The notes under the pieces were generated by a model. That model did no database searches, was not told the origin of the DNA, and saw nothing but the letters and a program-made list of their open reading frames with translations. Shown one piece after another: positions 5,693 through 11,380 of a DNA stretch of 16,482 bases. The translations under genes and the position numbers were made by a program. Origin of the DNA: Pseudomonadota bacterium (lineage in GTDB: Bacteria > Pseudomonadota > Gammaproteobacteria > Burkholderiales > Burkholderiaceae_B); the NCBI GenBank assembly GCA_023432075.1, contig JAEYVD010000105.1:1-16482 (forward strand), given 5' to 3'. Each line of letters begins with the position of its first letter. The first letter of the stretch is position 1.

Positions 5693-6571
5693 ATGAGCAT
5701 CGGCCATGCCGGATCGGCGTTTATCCGCCCCGAAGTGGAATACGACCTGCCCGCCCTGCCCCCGCAGGCCGCCGAGACGCCGCTGCCTTGGCACGAGCGG
5801 GTGTGGCAGCATGCCAGCGTGCGCAAGGGGGTGATTCTGGCCCTGTTGGCAGGGCTGTGGGAACTGGCGGCGCGCTACACCGACAACGATCTGCTTTTGC
5901 CTGGGGCGTGGCAGACAGCCCAGGCTTTTGTGCAAGGCGTGACCAGCGGCGAGTTGCTGGCGCGCGCCGGGCAATCGCTGCGGGTGCTGGTGCAGGGCTA
6001 TCTGGCGGGGGTGGTGCTGGCCTTCGTGCTGACCACGCTGGCGGTGTCCACGCGGTTCGGGCGCGATCTGCTGTCCACGCTGACCGCGATGTTCAATCCC
6101 CTGCCGGCGATCGCCCTGTTGCCGCTGGCGTTGCTGTGGTTCGGGTTGGGCGAAGGCAGCCTGGTGTTCGTGCTGATTCACTCGGTGCTGTGGGCGTTGG
6201 CGCTGAACATGTATGCGGGCTTTCTGGGGGTGTCTGACACCCTGCGGATGGCTGGCCGCAATTACGGGCTGACCGGGTTGCGCTATGTGCTGCAGATTCT
6301 GGTGCCGGCCGCCCTGCCCGCCATCCTGGCCGGGTTGAAGATTGGGTGGGCGTTTGCCTGGCGCACGCTGATCGCGGCCGAACTGGTGTTTGGCGCGTCC
6401 AGCGGCAAGGGCGGATTGGGCTGGTACATCTTTCAGAACCGCAACGAGTTATACACAGACCGGGTGTTCGCCGGTCTGGCCGCGGTGGTCATCATTGGCC
6501 TGCTTGTGGAAAACCTGGCGTTCGATACGCTGGAACGGCTGACGGTGCGGCGTTGGGGGATGCAGCGGTGA
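5693..6571 (+). CDS. ABC transporter permease, TauC/SsuC (BPD_transp_1) family
   Basis: A 292-residue inner-membrane permease with a hydrophilic N-terminus of about 42 residues and roughly six hydrophobic segments, the first at about 46-62. The EAA-type coupling loop that contacts the ATPase lies at about 186-210 (AGRNYGLTGLRYVLQILVPA), followed by the ALPAILAGLKIGWAFAWR segment usual in the taurine/sulfonate/nitrate permeases. I chose the ATG at 5693 because AAAGGAG (5681-5687) lies 5 nt upstream. The in-frame ATG at 5678, overlapping the ATPase stop as ATGA, is an alternative that adds five residues. It is the last gene of the four-gene operon and is followed by a bidirectional terminator. 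Confidence 0.91.
   Translation: MSIGHAGSAFIRPEVEYDLPALPPQAAETPLPWHERVWQHASVRKGVILALLAGLWELAARYTDNDLLLPGAWQTAQAFVQGVTSGELLARAGQSLRVLVQGYLAGVVLAFVLTTLAVSTRFGRDLLSTLTAMFNPLPAIALLPLALLWFGLGEGSLVFVLIHSVLWALALNMYAGFLGVSDTLRMAGRNYGLTGLRYVLQILVPAALPAILAGLKIGWAFAWRTLIAAELVFGASSGKGGLGWYIFQNRNELYTDRVFAGLAAVVIIGLLVENLAFDTLERLTVRRWGMQR
6449..6457 (+). promoter_or_regulatory. DnaA box (TTATACACA) in the permease gene
   Basis: TTATACACA fits the degenerate consensus TTATNCACA. It lies inside the permease coding sequence (Glu-Leu-Tyr-Thr-Asp). A weaker DnaA-like sequence, TGTGGAAAA, occurs 48 bp further on (6505-6513). The protein reading constrains this site, so it is less convincing alone than the perfect boxes. 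Confidence 0.4.
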
Positions 6572-6600
6572 TTGTTGCAGTGATCGAGCGATCAGAATGA

Positions 6601-6634
6601 AAAAGGGGGCGGCCATGATGCCGCCCCTTTTTTT
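6601..6634. terminator. Bidirectional intrinsic terminator between the permease and katA
   Basis: GGGGCGGC (6606-6613) pairs with GCCGCCCC (6620-6627), flanked by A4 on the left (6601-6604) and T7 on the right (6628-6634). The structure therefore ends in a U-run on either strand. It separates two convergent transcription units, the plus-strand ABC operon and minus-strand katA. Confidence 0.92.
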
Positions 6635-6653
6635 CATGGTTGGCGCGTAACGT

Positions 6654-8099
6654 TTACAGCTTCAGCCCCAGCGCCTTGGCCACGCCTTCGGCATAGGCCG
6701 GGTCGGCCTTCTTGAAGTGATCCAGCTGGCGGCGCTGGATGACTTCGGGCACGCCCGCCATGTGGCGGCCGATGTTGCCAAAGAGCTGTTCCTGCTGCGC
6801 TGGCGTCATCAGGCGGAACAACGCGCCCGGCTGCGAGTAGTAGTCGTCGTCGACCCGATGGTTCCAGCGGGCCGCGGCCTGGCCGTCCAGCGCCAGCGGC
6901 GGTTCGGCGGCGGACGGGGTTTCCTTCCACTCGCCCGCGCTGTTGGGCTCGTAGTTGATGGTGGCGCCGGCGTTGCCGTCCACGCGGCCGGCCCCGTCGC
7001 GATGGAAGCTGTGGAACGGGCACTTGGGCGCGTTCACCGGAATCTGGTGATGGTTGATGCCCAGGCGATAGCGGTGCGTGTCGCCATACGAGAACAGGCG
7101 GCCCTGCAGCATCTTGTCCGGCGAGAAGCCGATGCCCGGCACCACATTGGCGGGCGTGAACGCGGCCTGCTCGACCTCGGCGAAGTAGTTTTCGGGGTTG
7201 CGGTTCAGTTCCAGCACACCGACTTCGATCAGCGGATAGTCGCCATGCGGCCAGACCTTGGTCAGGTCGAAGGGGTTGATGTGATACGTCGCCGCTTCGG
7301 CCTGGGGCATGATCTGCACCTTCAGCGTCCACTTCGGGAAGTTGCCCTCTTCGATGTTCTGGAACAGGTCGCGCTGCGAGCTTTCGCGGTCATGGGCGAC
7401 GACCTGCGCGGCTTCTTCGTCCGTCAGACAGGCGATGCCCTGTTGCGACTTGAAGTGGAACTTCACGTAGAAGCGCTCGTTGTTGGCGTTGATGAAGCTG
7501 AACGTGTGCGAGCCGAATCCGTGCTGCTGGCGCAGGTTGGCGGGGATGCCGCGATCGCTCATCAGCGTGGTGACCTGATGCAGCGATTCGGGGTTGAGCG
7601 ACCAGAAATCCCAGGCGGCCGTGGCGTTGCGCAGGTTGGTCTTGGGGTCGCGCTTCTGGGTGTGGATAAAGTCGGGGAACTTCAGGGGGTCACGGATGAA
7701 GAAGACCGGCGTGTTGTTGCCCACCAGATCCCAGTTGCCTTCCTCGGTGTAGAACTTGATCGCAAATCCGCGCACGTCGCGTTCGGCATCGGCGGCGCCG
7801 CGTTCGCCGGCGACCGTCGAAAAGCGCAGAAACAGCGGCGTCTGCTTGCCGACTTGGGAAAAGATCTTGGCGCGGGTGTAGCGGCCGATGTCGTGGGTGA
7901 CGGTAAAGGTGCCGTAGGCGCCGGAGCCCTTGGCATGGACGACGCGCTCGGGGATGCGTTCGCGGTCGAAGTGGGCAAGTTTTTCAATGAGCCAGAAATC
8001 TTCCAGCAGGGCGGGACCGCGCGGGCCGGCGGTCAAGGTGTTGTTGTTGTCCGGCACTGGGGCGCCCGAGGCGGTGGTCAAAGGCTTCTTGTCGGTCAT
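6654..8099 (-). CDS. katA: Monofunctional haem catalase, small-subunit clade
   Basis: A 481-residue catalase converting hydrogen peroxide to water and oxygen; no secretion signal is seen, so it should be cytoplasmic. The distal catalytic His55 is in [13 protein letters not shown], the distal Asn128 in [14 protein letters not shown] and the proximal haem ligand Tyr338 in [14 protein letters not shown]. The spacings match bovine catalase (His74, Asn147, Tyr357). The absence of a C-terminal flavodoxin-like domain and the length near 480 place it with small-subunit enzymes. The start at 8099 is preceded by GGGAG (8106-8110 on the minus strand) with 6-nt spacing. The leader holds a terminator-like hairpin and, further upstream, an OxyR-like dyad. 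The gene is same-strand with the yidC cluster but separated from it by a terminator, so it is probably its own transcription unit. Confidence 0.96.
   Translation of the reverse strand: MTDKKPLTTASGAPVPDNNNTLTAGPRGPALLEDFWLIEKLAHFDRERIPERVVHAKGSGAYGTFTVTHDIGRYTRAKIFSQVGKQTPLFLRFSTVAGERGAADAERDVRGFAIKFYTEEGNWDLVGNNTPVFFIRDPLKFPDFIHTQKRDPKTNLRNATAAWDFWSLNPESLHQVTTLMSDRGIPANLRQQHGFGSHTFSFINANNERFYVKFHFKSQQGIACLTDEEAAQVVAHDRESSQRDLFQNIEEGNFPKWTLKVQIMPQAEAATYHINPFDLTKVWPHGDYPLIEVGVLELNRNPENYFAEVEQAAFTPANVVPGIGFSPDKMLQGRLFSYGDTHRYRLGINHHQIPVNAPKCPFHSFHRDGAGRVDGNAGATINYEPNSAGEWKETPSAAEPPLALDGQAAARWNHRVDDDYYSQPGALFRLMTPAQQEQLFGNIGRHMAGVPEVIQRRQLDHFKKADPAYAEGVAKALGLKL
7661..7669 (-). promoter_or_regulatory. 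Perfect DnaA box inside katA
   Basis: TGTGGATAA on the plus strand (TTATCCACA on the minus strand) lies in the katA coding region, within codons for Phe-Ile-His-Thr. It is an isolated member of the scattered box set, about 3.7 kb from the dnaA promoter. Confidence 0.45.
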
Positions 8100-8163
8100 G
8101 GCACACTCCCTAAGTCATTCCTGGATGTCGCGGATCCGCCTTGCGGGCCGCGCGCGTTGCAGC

Positions 8164-8191
8164 AAAAACTCCGGCGGGCAGGACGCCGGAG
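8164..8191 (-). terminator. Terminator-like hairpin in the katA leader
   Basis: On the minus strand an 8-bp perfect stem, CTCCGGCG with CGCCGGAG (8191-8184 and 8176-8169), encloses a 7-nt loop and is followed by TTTTT (8168-8164). It lies 65 bp before the katA start and downstream of the separate yidC terminator, so it is not needed to end the yidC cluster. It could act as an attenuator in the katA leader or as a second insulating terminator if the katA promoter lies between it and katA. Confidence 0.6.
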
Positions 8192-8256
8192 GGCAAATTC
8201 AAAGCCATCATAGGTGTCATGGTTGACTGTGTGAAGTTGATTGATCCTGCTTTGCC

Positions 8257-8273
8257 GATAAGTAATACCTATG
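8257..8273 (-). promoter_or_regulatory. OxyR-like dyad upstream of katA
   Basis: The minus strand reads CATAGGTATTACTTATC. It matches 13 of 16 defined positions of the E. coli OxyR core consensus GATAGGTTNAACCTATC and keeps the ATAG-N7-(C/T)TAT layout. It is about 160 bp upstream of the katA start, where a peroxide-responsive activator would be expected. A second tandem half is not clear, and no oxyR gene is in the window. Confidence 0.4.
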
Positions 8274-8335
8274 TATATGCCTCATGGGCATGGAAAATGC
8301 TGAACGTGCCGTCGGCGTTTCATTCGCAACGGGCG

Positions 8336-8364
8336 AAAAAAAACCGGCCTCGAAAGGCCGGTTT
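8336..8364 (-). terminator. Intrinsic terminator of the rpmH-rnpA-yidD-yidC cluster
   Basis: A 10-bp perfect stem, AAACCGGCCT (8341-8350) with AGGCCGGTTT (8355-8364), closes a 4-nt loop. On the minus strand it runs into eight T residues (8343-8336). It begins 18 bp after the yidC stop. Confidence 0.93.
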
Positions 8365-8382
8365 CTTGTATCTGAAGGGCAA

Positions 8383-10059
8383 TCAGCGATTGGCCGCCAC
8401 TTCCGACTTCTTCTGGATGGCGCGGGTGATGGACCACTGCTGCGCAATCGACAGGATGTTGTTGACGCACCAGTACAGCACCAGGCCGGCCGGGAAGAAG
8501 AACATCATCCCGCCAAACACCAGCGGCATGATCATCATGACCTTGGCCTGGATGGGATCCGGGGGCGTCGGGTTCAGTTTGATCTGCAGGAACATGGTCG
8601 CCATCATGATGGCGGGCAGAATGAAGAACGGATCGCGGACCGACAGGTCGTGCACCCAGAGGATCCACGGCGCGCCACGCATTTCCACGCTGGCCAGCAG
8701 CACCCAGTACAGCGAGATGAACACCGGAATCTGAACCACCATCGGCAAGCAGCCGCCCAGCGGGTTGATCTTTTCGGTGCGGTACATCTCCATCATGGCC
8801 GCATTGAGCTTCTGCTTGTCGTCGCCGTACTTTTCCTTCAGGGCCTGCAGGCGCGGAGCCACCTGCTTCATGCGGGCCATCGAGCGGTAGCTGGCGGCGG
8901 CCAGAGGGTAGAACACAGCCTTGATCAGCACGGTCAGCGCGACGATCGTCCAGCCCCAATTGCCCAGGATGGAATGCAGCCAGGTCATCAGGGTGAAGAG
9001 GGGCTTGGCGATGATGGTCAGCCAGCCATAGTCGACGACCAGTTCCAGGCCCGGGGCCAGCGCGGCCATGGCCTTCTGGTCTTGGGGACCGACCCACAGG
9101 TGCGAGTCGACACGTGCGGCTGCGCCCGGGGCGATCTCGCCGACAGCCTCGATGCTGCGGCCGGCGTACAGGTTGGGCTGGACTTCGAGCAGTTCGTTGG
9201 TGCGCGGCTTGCCTTGCGGGGGCACCCAGGCCGTGGCGAAGTAGTGCTGGACCACGGCGATCCAGCCATTGTCCGCCTGCTTGATGTAGCTGGCCTTCTT
9301 CTTCTGGATGTCGCTGAACGTGCTCTTCTGGAACTTGTCCTGTTCCGAGTAGACGGCAAAGCCCGTGAACGTGTGATAGAAGCTGGACGTGTCGGCCGGA
9401 TCGTTGCCGTCGCGCTCGATCTGCAGATACAGGGACGGGGCCACGGGGGCGGCGCCGACGTTGGCCAGGTCATGGCGCACGTCGATGTCGTAGCGGCCGC
9501 GATGCAGGGTGAACGTCTTGGTGACCTTCACGCCGCCGGATTCGCCTTCGAACGTGACGACCAGGTTGTCGCCGGTCAGTTCGCGTTCTTGCGAGACCAG
9601 GCGGAACGGCGTCTGGTGCGTGGGGAAGCTCTGGCCGCTGGGTGCGCCGACCACGCCGGTCTGCACCACGTAGTTCAGGCCCGCCGAGCGGTCCAGAAGC
9701 ACCGTGGGCTTGTCGGGCTGGCCGGTGGCCGGATACTTCAGCAGCTCGGCGCGCACCAGCTGGGCGCCCATCGTGTCGAAGGTCAGGCGCAGCACGTCGG
9801 TGGTGATGACGACTTCTTCGGAACGCGTGGGGACGGGGGGAGCGGCGCCAGGCACCGTGGAGGCCGGTGCGGCGGTCGCGGTCGGCGCGCTGGGCACGGA
9901 CGGCGTCGCATTGTTGGCGGCAGCCGGAGACTCGGTCGTGCTGGCCGCGGGCGGGGCCCCGAACAGCGACGGCTTGCCGTTATGGATTTGCCAGTTGTTC
10001 CAAAGGAGCAACAGCGAAAAGGAAAAAATCATCCAGAGGACGGTTCGTCGGATATCCAT
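8383..10059 (-). CDS. yidC: Membrane protein insertase YidC
   Basis: A 558-residue inner-membrane insertase/chaperone that integrates proteins with or without the Sec translocon. The N-terminal membrane anchor (about residues 6-21, VLWMIFSFSLLLLW) is followed by an Ala/Pro/Thr-rich linker (about 35-78) and the large periplasmic beta-domain (about 80-345). The conserved insertase core (about 355-545) includes YPLAAASYRSMARMK, where the Arg corresponds to the hydrophilic-groove residue. It also has the INPLGGCLPMVVQIPVFISLYWVL and PAGLVLYWCVNNILSIAQQ segments. This is the usual Gram-negative architecture. It starts 48 bp after yidD on the same strand, with only a weak ribosome site (AGG). The next gene in most proteobacteria, mnmE, is missing here; a terminator follows instead. 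Confidence 0.97.
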   Translation of the reverse strand: MDIRRTVLWMIFSFSLLLLWNNWQIHNGKPSLFGAPPAASTTESPAAANNATPSVPSAPTATAAPASTVPGAAPPVPTRSEEVVITTDVLRLTFDTMGAQLVRAELLKYPATGQPDKPTVLLDRSAGLNYVVQTGVVGAPSGQSFPTHQTPFRLVSQERELTGDNLVVTFEGESGGVKVTKTFTLHRGRYDIDVRHDLANVGAAPVAPSLYLQIERDGNDPADTSSFYHTFTGFAVYSEQDKFQKSTFSDIQKKKASYIKQADNGWIAVVQHYFATAWVPPQGKPRTNELLEVQPNLYAGRSIEAVGEIAPGAAARVDSHLWVGPQDQKAMAALAPGLELVVDYGWLTIIAKPLFTLMTWLHSILGNWGWTIVALTVLIKAVFYPLAAASYRSMARMKQVAPRLQALKEKYGDDKQKLNAAMMEMYRTEKINPLGGCLPMVVQIPVFISLYWVLLASVEMRGAPWILWVHDLSVRDPFFILPAIMMATMFLQIKLNPTPPDPIQAKVMMIMPLVFGGMMFFFPAGLVLYWCVNNILSIAQQWSITRAIQKKSEVAANR

Positions 10060-10107
10060 GGTGCCTACTGAAGTGAATACGGGCCAGCAAAGCCCGCCAG
10101 TTTAGCG

Positions 10108-10380
10108 TCAATCGTGCTCGATGCGGTGGCTGTGGGAGCAGCACCGGGCGTCGTTGGTTCCCTTGGCCGGCGGAACCGGATCCAGCCCGCCGGGCGACCA
10201 GGGATGGCACCGGCCTATGCGCCGGACCGCCATCCAGAAGCCGCGCCATGCGCCGTGGCGCTCGATCGCTTCGATCGCGTACGCCGAGCAGGTCGGAGTA
10301 AAACGGCACTGCCTGCCAATCCAGGGACTCAGGAAAAACCTGTAGAACCGGATCGGGGCAATGAGTAGAGCCTTGATCAT
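10108..10380 (-). CDS. yidD: Membrane protein insertion efficiency factor YidD
   Basis: A 90-residue YidD (DUF37/UPF0161) protein, a small membrane-associated factor that aids insertion by YidC. The signature [19 protein letters not shown] is followed by [15 protein letters not shown], and an N-terminal amphipathic stretch ([16 protein letters not shown]) should bind the membrane. The C-terminal tail is Cys/His-rich ([13 protein letters not shown]). The start overlaps the rnpA stop as ATGA on the minus strand, so the genes are translationally coupled. The placement between rnpA and yidC is canonical. Confidence 0.96.
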   Translation of the reverse strand: MIKALLIAPIRFYRFFLSPWIGRQCRFTPTCSAYAIEAIERHGAWRGFWMAVRRIGRCHPWSPGGLDPVPPAKGTNDARCCSHSHRIEHD

Positions 10381-10748
10381 CGCGCGATGCGCTCAAAGTG
10401 AGCGTCCACTTCGGCTCTGGCGGCGCGTTTCAGCGCCGTGAGCGTGGCGGGAGCGACCTTGCTATGCAGGCGCACGACGTAATCTTTCGCCGGCAGCGCC
10501 AGGCGCCGATGGCGGAACGCTTCACGGATGACCCGCTTCAAGGCGTTGCGCGTGGTGGCGTGGGCGGCAAACCGCTTGGCGATGACGAGCCCCAGGCGAG
10601 CACAGGCGTCCTGGCCGGGAGGCAGATCATTGGGAGCCGCGCTCACAATGAAGAATGCCCCTCGGGCAAGACGCCGGCCTTTGAGGGCGGCGGCAAACTC
10701 GGAGGGGCGATGCAGCCGCGCCTCCGGAGGAAGCGTGGAGCGCGGCAT
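10377..10748 (-). CDS. rnpA: Ribonuclease P protein component
   Basis: A 123-residue basic protein that binds the RNase P RNA and helps position pre-tRNA for 5' processing. The RNR motif is visible as [15 protein letters not shown], and the N-terminal [13 protein letters not shown] is a common start of RnpA. I chose ATG 10748 because the family is about 115-130 residues and begins close to this sequence. The frame remains open to a TTG at 10805 (142 residues), and neither start has an obvious Shine-Dalgarno sequence, so the longer form is not excluded. The stop overlaps yidD by ATGA. It lies 107 bp after rpmH, with a small repeat/hairpin in between. Confidence 0.93.
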   Translation of the reverse strand: MPRSTLPPEARLHRPSEFAAALKGRRLARGAFFIVSAAPNDLPPGQDACARLGLVIAKRFAAHATTRNALKRVIREAFRHRRLALPAKDYVVRLHSKVAPATLTALKRAARAEVDAHFERIAR

Positions 10749-10833
10749 GGACTGCGGGTCAGGCGGTTGCGCGGAACCGGGACAGGATTGCGAGAGGTCT
10801 TGCAATATGGTCGGTCCGTGCGAAAGTCAGATT

Positions 10834-10849
10834 CCGGAAAACCGGAAAA
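10834..10849. repeat. Tandem 8-mer between rpmH and rnpA
   Basis: Two head-to-tail copies of CCGGAAAA lie at 10834-10841 and 10842-10849, starting just after the rpmH stop on the transcribed minus strand. In RNA this gives a CCGG-UUUU-CCGG mini-hairpin. It may help set unequal expression of L34 and RnpA or may be incidental. Confidence 0.5.
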
Positions 10850-10855
10850 CTGGAC

Positions 10856-10990
10856 TTAGACGGCCAGACGCTTGCGGCCCTTGGCGCGACGGGCGCTCAG
10901 GATCGCGCGGCCAGCGCGGGTTTTCATGCGCACGCGAAAGCCATGGGTGCGCTTGCGGCGGGTAACGGAAGGTTGGTAGGTGCGTTTCAT
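10856..10990 (-). CDS. rpmH: 50S ribosomal protein L34
   Basis: A 44-residue, very basic protein, [18 protein letters not shown] to KGRKRLAV, with the near-universal L34 sequence including [23 protein letters not shown]. It is a structural protein of the large ribosomal subunit. It is the first gene of the rpmH-rnpA-yidD-yidC cluster, transcribed divergently from dnaA. The upstream sequence has no strong Shine-Dalgarno element; the leader just before the ATG is T-rich. Confidence 0.97.
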   Translation of the reverse strand: MKRTYQPSVTRRKRTHGFRVRMKTRAGRAILSARRAKGRKRLAV

Positions 10991-11133
10991 GGACGATCCA
11001 CAAAAAGAACAAAGTCAGAAGGGACCTGCCCGGAGGGTTCCACGTCGCGCTAAGCAGAAGCGGGTATCTAGGAGCATTTTTGCAACGGGTTTCGCAACCG
11101 GTGCGAAAAACGACTCTAAGACGGGGCTCTGTA

Positions 11134-11151
11134 CCGAGAATTTCATCTCGG
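11134..11151. repeat. Inverted repeat in the rpmH leader region
   Basis: CCGAGA (11134-11139) and TCTCGG (11146-11151) flank a 6-nt centre, a perfect 6-bp dyad. It has no T-run, so it is not a terminator. It may be a protein site or an RNA hairpin in the rpmH leader. Confidence 0.5.
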
Positions 11152-11176
11152 GCGACCTATTCAGCAAAGCTAAAAA

Positions 11177-11209
11177 CCGGACAAATTGCTCTTGTAGGAG
11201 CGTGTCCGG
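11177..11209. repeat. Nested inverted repeat between rpmH and dnaA
   Basis: The outer arms CCGGACA (11177-11183) and TGTCCGG (11203-11209) enclose inner arms GCTC (11188-11191) and GAGC (11198-11201), giving a cruciform-capable or RNA stem of 7 plus 4 bp. It lies in the A/T-richer part of the intergenic region. Its function is unknown. Confidence 0.55.
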
Positions 11210-11327
11210 CCAGCTTTCTGCGAAACCTTCTGACAGACAGAATTCGGAAAAGCCCACCATTTCAGCAAGTTTTCCCTGTCTTGTCAAACAGTTAAGGGGG
11301 CGCCATGTAGACGCTTATGGCCCTCCC

Positions 11328-11336
11328 TGTGGATAA
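11328..11336 (-). promoter_or_regulatory. Perfect DnaA box at the dnaA promoter
   Basis: TGTGGATAA (TTATCCACA on the minus strand) lies 44 bp before the dnaA ATG and overlaps the expected -35 zone of the -10 candidate at 11354-11359. DnaA autorepression through a promoter-proximal box is established in E. coli, and this placement suggests the same here. Confidence 0.75.
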
Positions 11337-11353
11337 CCCCAGCCCAGGCAAGG

Positions 11354-11359
11354 TAGAAT
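11354..11359 (+). promoter_or_regulatory. Candidate -10 element of the dnaA promoter
   Basis: TAGAAT matches TATAAT at five of six positions and lies 21 bp upstream of the dnaA ATG, implying a very short leader. No good -35 hexamer is found at 16-18 bp; that zone is occupied by the DnaA box. It could also be one of several promoters. Confidence 0.4.
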
Positions 11360-11380
11360 CGAGGTTTGAATAAGAGCGAC

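Larger units (their letters stand above)
10991..11380. other. rpmH/dnaA divergent intergenic region (promoters, possible origin element)
   Basis: This 390-bp stretch contains no convincing gene; short open frames here have no family features. It is visibly richer in A/T than the flanks between about 11070 and 11290. It must hold the outward promoters of rpmH and dnaA. Near its dnaA end are one perfect DnaA box and a TAGAAT -10 candidate. It also contains two inverted repeats (11134-11151 and 11177-11209) and a near-direct repeat GCAACGGGT/GCAACCGGT (11082-11090, 11094-11102). In many bacteria oriC lies here, but the single perfect DnaA box makes that less certain. Confidence 0.6.

Noticed and set aside
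8141..8734. A 197-codon plus-strand frame running from the katA leader into yidC.
   Set aside because: It runs antisense to yidC and crosses the yidC terminator. There is no ribosome site or recognisable domain.
10980..11336. A 118-codon plus-strand frame and a 90-codon minus-strand frame in the rpmH-dnaA spacer.
   Set aside because: Neither has a ribosome site, family resemblance or typical codon use. The region is expected to be regulatory, and one frame overlaps the rpmH start.
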